NCBI GenBank assembly: GCA_965207985.1 | Contig: CBDBND010000035.1 | Coordinates: forward strand, 62,001 to 126,000 | Reading direction: 5' to 3' | Origin: CBDBND01 sp965207985 | GTDB taxonomy: Bacteria; Pseudomonadota; Alphaproteobacteria; Rhodospirillales; Rhodospirillaceae | Length of the DNA stretch: 64,000 nucleotides | Part shown: positions 55,971-63,975 of the stretch, piece after piece | How positions within the stretch are numbered: the first letter of the stretch is position 1 | Layout: every line of letters starts with the position of its first letter | Program-made: the position numbers and the translations under genes | The notes under the pieces: model-generated | Seen by the model: only the letters and a program-made list of their open reading frames with translations | What the model was told of the DNA's origin: nothing | Databases searched by the model: none

Positions 55971-56028
55971 ATTTTCGTAAACCTGACTGACGGTTAGCCG
56001 CCAGTCCGCAAAGCAGGTTCACGAAAAT
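55971..56028. promoter_or_regulatory. Large palindrome between the methyltransferase operon and the LytTR gene
   Basis: Arms ATTTTCGTAAACCTG (55971-55985) and CAGGTTCACGAAAAT (56014-56028) are complementary at 14 of 15 positions. A second inverted repeat, ACTGACGG and CCGCCAGT around TTAG, lies inside. It sits 127 bp from the leftward start (55844) and 112 bp from the rightward start (56140). A binding site for the adjacent regulator is plausible, although LytTR sites are usually direct repeats; a cruciform or RNA hairpin is the alternative. Confidence 0.5.
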
Positions 56029-56139
56029 AGCGCTGGGGTTTACACTTGTCATGAAATTACAAAGGCCTACCCAATGGGCTTGGGGCAACGGTCACCTGCC
56101 GAAAGTTTTTGAATTGGGTGCGGCAGAGTCTGACTGGGA

Positions 56140-57033
56140 ATGAGGACAGAGGTTTTGGCTTCCAGCATACATCCTGGATTCCTGCAGCGTGCCACAATGA
56201 TCGGGACGGCAACCAGCTTTGGCGCTCCCCTGTTCGCCGCGCTGCTGCTGGGGTGGTACGGCGCCGGATTTCCAGCCACGAACATTGGCGAAGCCATGGC
56301 CATCGCCTATTGGCTGGCCATTTTGCTGCCCACTTGGATGGCGTTTGAAGCGGCGAGTTGGGCCTCGGCCTACGTACTGAGACCATTGCACGCCCGTTTT
56401 ATTGTCACCATCACCCTTGGGTGCCTCTTGGGTGGCTTGGCGGTACGGCCCTTTGTCGTTTACATCATTGGCACCTTCCAAAGCATGGTCAGCGGCGCGG
56501 ACGGTCCAACACAGGCCCCCAGCTTTATTTGGTCGCTGGAATGGATACTAGGCTTTGTTCAAGAAGCGTCGGTGATTTTATTGCTTTGGGTTGGTGCAAA
56601 CCTGCTCATGAACGGACCCCTACGGTTGCCCCGTTTCGGCTACCTGCCCTTGGCGGACCCACACGTATCCAATCCCTACGCAAACACAGTGAATGATGGA
56701 CCCGCCAGTGAGCCTGAATTCTTCAACCGCCTGAAGTCTATCGACACGAACGATATCGCTGCATTGGAAGCAGAAGACCACTATGTGCGTGTTCATACGG
56801 CTGACGGATCAGAACTCATTCATTATCGGTTTGCGGACGTGGTCGATGAAATGAGCGACCGCAACGGCCTGCAGGTGCACCGGTCCTTTTGGGTCAATAA
56901 AGGCGCGATCGAGTCCATGGTCCGGCGCGGCCGGTCCTTCGATATCGTGTTAAACGGCGGTAAACGCATCCCGGTCGGCCAGACCTTCAAACAGTCAGCG
57001 GCAGCGGAACTTAAACACCACTTACAAGACTAA
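56140..57033 (+). CDS. Membrane-anchored LytTR transcription regulator
   Basis: 297 residues. The N-terminal half has about four transmembrane helices (TSFGAPLFAALLLGWYGAG; AMAIAYWLAILLPTW; FIVTITLGCLLGGLAV; ASVILLLWVGANLLM). The C-terminal 95 residues are a LytTR DNA-binding domain: DIAALEAEDHYVRVHTADGS, IHYRFADVVDEM, LQVHRSFWVNKGAIES and RIPVGQTFKQ. No receiver domain or kinase is nearby; such one-component proteins sense the membrane or a ligand directly. Divergent from the exported-methyltransferase operon and convergent to the dehydrogenase gene. Confidence 0.88.
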   Translation: MRTEVLASSIHPGFLQRATMIGTATSFGAPLFAALLLGWYGAGFPATNIGEAMAIAYWLAILLPTWMAFEAASWASAYVLRPLHARFIVTITLGCLLGGLAVRPFVVYIIGTFQSMVSGADGPTQAPSFIWSLEWILGFVQEASVILLLWVGANLLMNGPLRLPRFGYLPLADPHVSNPYANTVNDGPASEPEFFNRLKSIDTNDIAALEAEDHYVRVHTADGSELIHYRFADVVDEMSDRNGLQVHRSFWVNKGAIESMVRRGRSFDIVLNGGKRIPVGQTFKQSAAAELKHHLQD

Positions 57034-57052
57034 CTCCGTCTTTCCGCGACCC

Positions 57053-58981
57053 TTACTCCGGCAAAGCAAAAGCGACGATGTGATCGCTGAGCCTTTTGCC
57101 GATGGACGCACTGACGCGGGAGGATCCGCCCGCAGCGATCACCACATGTTGCCGGCCGTTGGCCATGTACGTGACCGGCACCGAGGTTCCCATGTTGGGC
57201 AATCCCGACTGCCATAACTCTTCGCCTGTGTTGACATCGAGAGCACGGATTTTGTCGTCCATGGTCGAGGCGACGAATATCAATCCACTGCCGGTGACGA
57301 TGGGCCCGCCGGTGGTGGGCGACCCCCAGCCAAAGGATGCGGGAACGGTGATGCCGAACCGTTTGATTTGGCCGAGAGGGATCTGCCATTTCATCTCACC
57401 GGAATCCATGGCAATGGCGGAGAGCGTGCCCCACGGCGTCGGCGTACACGGAATGCCGAGCGGCGACATAAAGACCTCGCCGACGGCGGCGTAAGGCGTG
57501 CCACGGAGAGGCCGTGTGAGATAGTCGATGTAGAGAACATCGTCGTCAGGAGTATCGCCCTTGGGTTCCAGGCGCAGTCGCGAGGCTAGATTCTCCGCCT
57601 TGATGATGAGCGTATTGGAATTGGGATCGAACGCCGCCCCACCCCAATTGCCGCCGCCGAGGGCAGAGGGAAACAAGAGCGCTTCACGCAAGTCGGGCGG
57701 TGTGAACATGCCTTCATAGCGCATGCCGTCAAACTGACGCTGACACCATCCCTTGTCGAACGGCGTCAGTCCAAAGAGATCTTCCCGGTCGATATGTTGA
57801 CCGGCGAAGGCGACGGGCAAAGTGGGATAGGGCTGTGTGTCCGGCGCTTCGTCCTCGGGGATGTTGGTGTCGGGCACGGGCATTTCTTCGATGGGCCAAA
57901 CGGGCTCACCGGTCGCCCGGTCGAAGACGAACAGCCAGCCCATTTTGGTTTGCAGGATGGCCACTTCGCGCGGCTCACCGTCTTTCATGATGGTCACCAA
58001 CAACGGATGGCCAACCAGATCGTAGTCATAGAGATCATGCCGCACCGTTTGGAAGTGCCAGGCCACGCCACCGCTGATGGCGTCGACAGCCACCAAGGCC
58101 GTCGCATAAGGAATGGGGAAACGCCGCCCGCCGCCGTAATAGTCTGTCGACGGGCTGGTGGTCGGGAGAAACACCAAGTTGCGTTCCTGATCAGCGCTCA
58201 AGGTCGACCACACGTTCGCCGCGCCGGACTGATCGACACGGTCATCGGGAATGGGATTGAATTCCCACAACAGTTCTCCTGTCCGCGCATCCCAGCCGCG
58301 GACAAAACCGTCACTGGCGTTTTGGATGCCGTCATTGGACGCCTGAGCCCCGACCACCACGTCGCCGACGACGGCGCCGGGCGACGGCATGGCGGCAAAG
58401 CCTTCCCCGTTCATGGGATAATCGGCGTTGGAAACCCGGCCCGGATGCCCGGCCTCGGCGCCGAAGTCTTCACAGATCGCACCGGTGTCGGCGTCCAACG
58501 CCCACATGTTACCGCCCCGGTCTCCTTTGAAGATGCGCCGCTGGCATGGCATCCCCTCTTGGGGCTCGCTTTCTTCCCAGTACATCACGCCGCGGCAGGT
58601 GCCGCTCAAGCGTTCTCCTTCAATAAGAGGCTCGCCCGTGTCCGGTTGAGGCGCATGGGGGTCGAACACCCAAACCTCTTCGCCGGTCGCCGGATCGAGC
58701 GCAAACACACGGTTCAGAGGTGTGCAGTAATACAGAAGCCCGTTGACGTGAATGGGAACAACCTGAAGCGACGTCCCGCCGGGATTCTGGATGACGTCGC
58801 CCGAGCGATGCATCCAGGCCACTTCAAGGTCATTGACGTTATCTGACGTGATTTGATCGAGGGGAGAATACTGACTCCCGCCGGAATCATTGCCAAAGGC
58901 CGGCCAATCGGCTCCGGACTGAGCAAATGACGGTGCTGACCCGAGAAATAATACGGCAACGCTAAATAAAACTCTCAACAT
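57053..58981 (-). CDS. Quinoprotein (PQQ-type) dehydrogenase, intact copy
   Basis: 642 residues from ATG 58981, preceded by GGGGGA; a longer frame to 59053 is unlikely. Sec signal (MLRVLFSVAVLFLGSAPSFAQ), then an eight-bladed propeller with tryptophan repeats: WPAFGNDSGGSQYSPLDQI, VFALDPATGEEVWVFDP, WALDADTGAICEDFG, GVAWHFQTVRHDLYDYDLVG, and the final blade SPTTGGPIVTGSGLIFVAS and QHVVIAAGGSSRVS. Membrane-type domain and cytochrome c domain are absent, so electrons would go to a separate carrier. Closest to glucose/quinate/alcohol-type PQQ enzymes; substrate unknown. PQQ synthesis genes are not in the window. Confidence 0.87.
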   Translation of the reverse strand: MLRVLFSVAVLFLGSAPSFAQSGADWPAFGNDSGGSQYSPLDQITSDNVNDLEVAWMHRSGDVIQNPGGTSLQVVPIHVNGLLYYCTPLNRVFALDPATGEEVWVFDPHAPQPDTGEPLIEGERLSGTCRGVMYWEESEPQEGMPCQRRIFKGDRGGNMWALDADTGAICEDFGAEAGHPGRVSNADYPMNGEGFAAMPSPGAVVGDVVVGAQASNDGIQNASDGFVRGWDARTGELLWEFNPIPDDRVDQSGAANVWSTLSADQERNLVFLPTTSPSTDYYGGGRRFPIPYATALVAVDAISGGVAWHFQTVRHDLYDYDLVGHPLLVTIMKDGEPREVAILQTKMGWLFVFDRATGEPVWPIEEMPVPDTNIPEDEAPDTQPYPTLPVAFAGQHIDREDLFGLTPFDKGWCQRQFDGMRYEGMFTPPDLREALLFPSALGGGNWGGAAFDPNSNTLIIKAENLASRLRLEPKGDTPDDDVLYIDYLTRPLRGTPYAAVGEVFMSPLGIPCTPTPWGTLSAIAMDSGEMKWQIPLGQIKRFGITVPASFGWGSPTTGGPIVTGSGLIFVASTMDDKIRALDVNTGEELWQSGLPNMGTSVPVTYMANGRQHVVIAAGGSSRVSASIGKRLSDHIVAFALPE

Positions 58982-59255
58982 GCTGTTCCCCCAATACTTT
59001 TCGTCTTTAGACGACTTCTCGAGACGACTTCCTGGCCCCAGACCGGGCACCATGGTGCGATGGCTGCAGTCCTCAGGTCCAGTCTCTGATGGCCAGTCTT
59101 AGATAAAGAGCCCCTACCGCGCCAAAGGCCAAGGCCGGCTCCTTAATCGCTCACTCTTTGAGCGCAAATGCAAGTCCTGGGCTGTTTATTCCAGGACCCG
59201 GCTTAGAACCAGAACAACACATTAAAGCCAAATCGCATTCAAAAGGGGATGCTCC

Positions 59256-61286
59256 ATGCTGATACTCACCCAGGCCGCCTGGTCACCATCGGATACGGAC
59301 GGATTAAGCGCACTGGCCGCTGCTGCCAGCCGGGAAGCGCAGCGTCAGTCTTCGGAGTCAAATCCCGATGTTCTTCTGTTGCTGCCCCATGCGCCGGTGG
59401 ACCCTAAGACCGCCCCGGCGGAAGCGGAGACGATGGCAACCGTCGCGGAAGTGGCAAAAGCAAACGCTTTGCATATTGCCGGGTCAGCGATCATGGACGC
59501 GGGCGCAGCGGCCCCGCAAACCATCGGTTTCGTCATCGCACCAACGGGTGAAGTGCTCCTGCGCACAGAAAAGATCACGCCCGACCTCATTGAGGGGTTT
59601 ACTGATACGACCTGCGCCATGGGCAAGCCGGCCGAATTTCCCGTAGCCGAATTGCCTTTTGCGAAAGTGGGAATGCTCTGCGGCGAAGACATTCACTTCC
59701 CCCAATATGGCCGGGCATTGGTTTTCAACGGCGCTGAAATCATTCTCAACCCGTGTGTCGAGCGGTCCGATCAGCAGTTCGATCACCGCGTCATGTCCCG
59801 TTTCGGACGGGCCAGCGAGGGCGTCGGCTATGTGGCTGTCGCCAGTCCGGCGGAAATGAATGACGGCGGGGTAAAAGTTAAACTTCCGTCGGCGACAGCA
59901 TTGTACCGGTGGGAACGGGAAGCGACGACCGTGCGCGGCGATGAAACCTTTGTCGTTCCCGATCTCGACATCCAGCTTTTGCGCCGACGGCGGGTGACGC
60001 CGCAAGGCAGTTTTCCCGCCATCGTGCGTGCTGACGTCTACGGCCGCGGCTACCAGTCCGATAAAACCAAAGAGAATGTTCCGGCTGCGCCCACCACACG
60101 CGACGCCTGGCTGCAGGAAGCACAACGAAGGTTAGCGTCAGAGGCGCAAGCCCGTGGACCGAAAAATCCGAAACCGGAAGAACAGTACGACTGCATGCTG
60201 GTGCAAACCGTTGCCCGGCTGATTCCCATCGGTGGCAACGAAGACCCGCGCGAAATTATCCGTAAAAACTTGGATGAGCATCTCGCCAGCGCCGGCAGCC
60301 GTCTCCATGTGCCGACCATGCGCCTGTGCGTGTTTCCGGAATTTTGGCTGACAGGACCGGGCGGCACCGGCGGCGTGCAGCGCACCGTGCAAGACCTGGA
60401 GCGCATGGCGATCAGCGAAGGCGACGAAGTGTTCGACATCGTCGGCAAGTTCGCCCAGGACTACAACGTCTATGTGGCGTTCCAGAACTTCGAAGTGCAC
60501 CGGAAGCTGCCGGGACGGGTGTTTAACTCTTCCTTCCTCATCGACGACCAGGGCAATCACATCCACACCTATCGCAAGAACCAATGCGCCGACGTGTGGG
60601 GTTTGCTGCCGGACACCACACCCGGATCGATCATCGATGAATACCTCGATCAATTTGGCTACGAAGCCTTGTTCCCCGTGGCTGACACGCCCATCGGTAA
60701 ACTGGCCAACATGATCTGCTTCGACAACATGAGTCCGGAAGTGGCGAATGGTCTGCGCCGCCGTGGCGCTGAAGTGATTCTACACTCCACCTCGGAACCC
60801 CATGGCGGCGAAGGCCGGCGCGCATGGGACAACGCCCGGCGCACCCGGGCGTTCGAGAACTGCGTTTACATGCTCTCAGCCATGGACGGCGGCGAATACA
60901 AGTCGCCGGATTCCGAGCACATGACCTTCTTCCGCCGGGGTCATACCCGGCTGGTCAATTTCGACGGCAGCCTGCAGGGCACGGTGGACGGACCGGGACC
61001 GGTCTTGCTGAGGGCGCACATCGATCTCGCCGCCTTGCGCCGGGCACGGGCCAATGTACGGACCAACTTCCAGCTGTGGAACGATCCCGTCGTCTACGCC
61101 GATCACTACACCCCAGACATGGGCTTCCCCAGCAACCTATGGGTGGGGGATCCGTATGAAAATCCTTACATCGACGCCAAGGCGATGATCGAACGCATCG
61201 AGAGCTATGTGGATCAAGGTATTTACGTGGCGCCGGAGTCCATGTTGAGCGAGGAAACCAAGTCTAGAACTTCCGACGTGATGTAG
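59256..61286 (+). CDS. Tandem nitrilase-fold (carbon-nitrogen hydrolase) protein, intact copy
   Basis: 676 residues with two carbon-nitrogen hydrolase domains (about 1-260 and 310-640). In domain 1 the catalytic Glu segment reads LLPHAP with His45, while Lys106 (RTEKITPD) and Cys142 (GMLCGEDI) remain; it is probably inactive or structural. Domain 2 has the complete triad Glu362 (VFPEFWLTG), Lys441 (HTYRKNQCADVWG) and Cys488 (NMICFDNMSPEV). No signal peptide. Single-domain relatives hydrolyse amides, nitriles or carbamoyl compounds; a double-domain form with a degenerate first half is not a described enzyme to my knowledge. Paralogue of the MITE-split gene at 38002-40265. Confidence 0.85.
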   Translation: MLILTQAAWSPSDTDGLSALAAAASREAQRQSSESNPDVLLLLPHAPVDPKTAPAEAETMATVAEVAKANALHIAGSAIMDAGAAAPQTIGFVIAPTGEVLLRTEKITPDLIEGFTDTTCAMGKPAEFPVAELPFAKVGMLCGEDIHFPQYGRALVFNGAEIILNPCVERSDQQFDHRVMSRFGRASEGVGYVAVASPAEMNDGGVKVKLPSATALYRWEREATTVRGDETFVVPDLDIQLLRRRRVTPQGSFPAIVRADVYGRGYQSDKTKENVPAAPTTRDAWLQEAQRRLASEAQARGPKNPKPEEQYDCMLVQTVARLIPIGGNEDPREIIRKNLDEHLASAGSRLHVPTMRLCVFPEFWLTGPGGTGGVQRTVQDLERMAISEGDEVFDIVGKFAQDYNVYVAFQNFEVHRKLPGRVFNSSFLIDDQGNHIHTYRKNQCADVWGLLPDTTPGSIIDEYLDQFGYEALFPVADTPIGKLANMICFDNMSPEVANGLRRRGAEVILHSTSEPHGGEGRRAWDNARRTRAFENCVYMLSAMDGGEYKSPDSEHMTFFRRGHTRLVNFDGSLQGTVDGPGPVLLRAHIDLAALRRARANVRTNFQLWNDPVVYADHYTPDMGFPSNLWVGDPYENPYIDAKAMIERIESYVDQGIYVAPESMLSEETKSRTSDVM

Positions 61287-61392
61287 AGAACGTTCCAGTT
61301 CGCTGAGCGGGTGGAGTCAGCGCGGACGGTGACCGGGGCTACGAGACCGGCTAAACAACGGCGTAGAAACTGTTTTGGCGGGTGGAGCTCAG

Positions 61393-62284
61393 CGGCTCAT
61401 GAAGATTGGTGATGCGGTTCCCCACTTTGAAGATCAGCGTCTACTCACCGGGCGTGGTGACTATACCGACGACGACTTAGATGAGAGCCACGCGTGGATG
61501 GTGTTGATCCGCTCGCCCTTTGCCGCCGCAACTATCAGTTCCATAGAAACTGAAGAGGCAAGCAAAGCACCAGGCGTGTTCCTTCGGCTCGCGCACCATG
61601 GTGGCGGGCGGTACGGCTCTGGTCCGCGCCGCAGAACAGGTGATCGAACAGGGTAAGCCCGTTGCCGCTGAGCTGTTGGAAGCAGCGGAGATCGACATTG
61701 AATTTACCGACGGTCTGTTCCGCATCGTCGGAACCGATAAGCAGATCGGATTACAGGACCTTGCTGCTCAGGCGCCGGGCCGGCTCGACGTTGCGGTCAC
61801 AGAAAAAACTGACGGACCGACCTATTCCAATGGCTGTCACATCTGTGAAGTGGAGATTGATCCGGAGACCGGCGTCACCCGGCTCGACCGCTATACCGTC
61901 GTCGACGACGTGGGCACGGTGATCAACCCGCTTATTGTTAAAGGCCAGATGCACGGCGGCATCGCGCAAGGGGCGGGCCAAGCCTTGATGGAACAGATCG
62001 TTTTTGATGGCGACGATGGCCAGCTCATTTCCGGAAGTTTGCTCGACTACACTTTGCCGCGGGCCGATGACCTGCCCTTCTTTGTGGTCGGCTCCCATCC
62101 TGTGCCGACAAAACTCAACCCCACCGGCGCCAAAGGGGCCGGCGAAGCAGGAACGGTTGGGGCCCTACCCGTCGTCGTTATTGCTGCTTTGGATGCGCTG
62201 CGGCCACTCGGTGTATCGCACATCGATATGCCGCTCACGCCGGAAAGGGTGTGGCGGGTGATTAGGTCTTCTACAAAAATTTAG
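61393..62284 (+). pseudogene. CoxL/xanthine-dehydrogenase-type large subunit, centre deleted
   Basis: The start MKIGDAVPHFEDQRLLTGRGDYTDDD to KAPGV matches the N-terminus of molybdenum hydroxylase large subunits. At about 61585 it jumps, out of frame, to the C-terminal region (FGSRTMVAGGTALVRAAEQVI; TDGPTYSNGCHICEVEIDPETGV; HGGIAQGAGQALMEQ; NPTGAKGAGEAGTVG with the catalytic-type Glu). About 450 residues that bind the molybdopterin are gone. The small and medium subunit genes are absent. Confidence 0.8.
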
Positions 62285-62610
62285 ACTTCTTCTTCAGCCA
62301 CATCTTTGGGAAGAACGAATTCCGTCGTCGAGCCCAAAGGCTGCTGATACATGAACCGTCGCCGTGATCCGTCGATATCGATGCGATCATAGAGATAGGT
62401 GAAGATATCATCCGCCTGCGTTGCACTGACGACGACCGTCAGAATATCTACTTCCTGTGCGAAGTATCCGCCACGGCGGCTGATGCCCCGGCCGCTCGCC
62501 ACATTGACGGCGCTCAATTCTTTGTTGGTATACAACGCATCCACCAGCTCAGACCCTAAACCGCGGGGAATGATGCAGGTGATGAGTTTCTTGTCCGTCG
62601 TTGTTTTCAT
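62281..62610 (-). CDS. P-II-like protein 1
   Basis: 109 residues with the ferredoxin-like P-II plan: KKLITCIIPRGLGSELVDALYTNKELSAVNVASGRG, VDILTVVVSATQADDIFTYLYDRIDI, and a C-terminal strand with FVLP. It lacks a canonical GlnB uridylylation loop. Similar proteins accompany DUF1538-type membrane transporters; that gene is not visible here. Immediately downstream of its paralogue at 62620, so both are likely one operon. The stop overlaps the CoxL remnant by 4 bp. Confidence 0.75.
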   Translation of the reverse strand: MKTTTDKKLITCIIPRGLGSELVDALYTNKELSAVNVASGRGISRRGGYFAQEVDILTVVVSATQADDIFTYLYDRIDIDGSRRRFMYQQPLGSTTEFVLPKDVAEEEV

Positions 62611-62619
62611 GCGACGTCT

Positions 62620-63021
62620 TTACGATACGCTGTCGGGTGATGGAACGGCACGTACACGATCCTGTTCCGTCAACTTTTCGATAACATCTGGTGGCACGAA
62701 GGTGGCGGCTTTATCGAGTGGAGTCATATACATGATCCCCATTCCCGGCGTATCCAGATTGCCGGCCAAGTACATACTTTCGAACACGCGTTCAGCCTGT
62801 TCCTTTGACACGACAATGCTGATGACTTCTTTTTCCACGTTGACGGCAACACCGAGCAGTCCAAGACGCTCGCGCACGCCCATACCATTGGCAAAGTTGA
62901 CCGTGGCACCCTGGGCACCCGCTTCGCGGGCCGCTTTGATGATGTCTTTGGCAACACCACGCTGCACCACACAGGTGATCAACGCCACATCGGTCAGGAC
63001 AACCATTTCACGTTGAGTCAT
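62620..63021 (-). CDS. P-II-like protein 2
   Basis: 133 residues; same fold as 62281-62610 (VALITCVVQRGVAKDIIKAAREAGAQGATVNFANGMG; KEVISIVVSKEQAERVFESMYLAGNLD; MGIMYMTPLDKAATFVPP). ATG 63021 follows GGAGGACATTCTCC-type sequence. The IS5-family copy ends 24 bp upstream, so any longer operon, such as a transporter gene, has been cut off. Nucleotide or metal sensing is inferred from the fold. Confidence 0.75.
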   Translation of the reverse strand: MTQREMVVLTDVALITCVVQRGVAKDIIKAAREAGAQGATVNFANGMGVRERLGLLGVAVNVEKEVISIVVSKEQAERVFESMYLAGNLDTPGMGIMYMTPLDKAATFVPPDVIEKLTEQDRVRAVPSPDSVS

Positions 63022-63044
63022 GGGAGAATGTCCTCCGCCTCTAA

Positions 63045-63975
63045 GAGTCTGGCCGGAAAAGAATCGTTTATTTTCATAACCTTGCTAGTCTACGGATGAA
63101 GACTTGGATGCTGGCGATCAGGAGCCAGGCAAGGGCGCTCTCGACGGTCGCCTTGAAGTCCTTCGCAAGGCGGCGGCTGCGCCCGAACCATGCGAAGGTG
63201 CGTTCGACCACCCAACGGCGCGGCAGCGCAACGAAGCCGTCCGCCTTGTCGTTGCGCCTGACGATCTCCAGCGCCCAGTCGCCGATCTTCTTCAGCGCCC
63301 CGGCCAGCTTAGGGCCGGCGTAAGCGCCGTCGGCGAAGATATGGCCGACCCCGGGAAACCACGCCCCCACCTCGGCGAGCAGCGACGGCGCACCGTCGCG
63401 ATCCTGGATGTCAGCCTCGTGGACCACGGCACCGAGCAACCGCCCGCCAGTGTCCACCACGATATGGCGCTTGCGGCCCATCACCTTCTTACCCGCGTCA
63501 AACCCGCGCGGACCTCCGCTTTCCGTGGTCTTCACCGACTGGCTGTCGATCACCCCGGCAGTCGCGGCAGCGGCCCGCCCCTCGGCCTCGCGGGTGCGCG
63601 CCAGAAGCGCCCGGTTGACCTCCTGCCACGTCCCGTCGTCGCGCCACTTGTAGAAATAGTACTGAACCGAGCTGCGCGGCGGAAACTCGCCGGGCAGCAT
63701 GCGCCACTGGCAGCCGCTGCGGGCCATGTACAGGATCGCGGTCATCACTTCCCGCATATCCGTCTTGCGCGGGCGGCCCAGAGCCCTTGCGGGCGGCATA
63801 TGGGGTTCGATCACGCACCATTCGGTATCGCTCAGATCGCTTGCGTAGCGGTGCGCCTCGCGCTCATATTTCTCACGAGTGGCGTCAGTCCACATCTTGT
63901 TATCCTCCTTGCTGGCGAACACAACAAGGGAATCACAAGGGACTGATTCCACTCAATTCTTTTTCGGTCAGGCTC
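63045..63975 (-). mobile_element. Complete IS5-family element (IS1031-like), parent of the 7.4 and 20.5 kb copies
   Basis: 931 bp with imperfect inverted ends: GAGTCTGGCCGGAAAAGAAT at left, and complement of the right end GAGCCTGACCGAAAAAGAAT. Flanks are TAA (63042-63044) and TTA (63976-63978); a TNA duplication is expected but the middle bases differ. Same element as the deleted copy at 7404-7906 and the truncated copy at 20517-21319, with near-identical sequence, so spread is recent. Confidence 0.92.
63074..63895 (-). CDS. IS5-family (IS1031-like) transposase
   Basis: 273 residues from ATG 63895 after AAGGAGG at good spacing; a longer frame to 63952 has no ribosome site. N-terminal DUF4096 part (SDLSDTEWCVIEPHMPPARALGRPRKTDMREV), then DDE domain: VIDSQSVKTTESGGPRG (Asp), IFADGAYAGPKL (Asp), VVERTFAWFGRSRRLAKDF (Glu). 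Complete. Confidence 0.94.
   Translation of the reverse strand: MWTDATREKYEREAHRYASDLSDTEWCVIEPHMPPARALGRPRKTDMREVMTAILYMARSGCQWRMLPGEFPPRSSVQYYFYKWRDDGTWQEVNRALLARTREAEGRAAAATAGVIDSQSVKTTESGGPRGFDAGKKVMGRKRHIVVDTGGRLLGAVVHEADIQDRDGAPSLLAEVGAWFPGVGHIFADGAYAGPKLAGALKKIGDWALEIVRRNDKADGFVALPRRWVVERTFAWFGRSRRLAKDFKATVESALAWLLIASIQVFIRRLARL

Noticed and set aside
57794..58846. 350-codon open frame on the plus strand
   Set aside because: Antisense to the quinoprotein dehydrogenase; no recognisable protein features.
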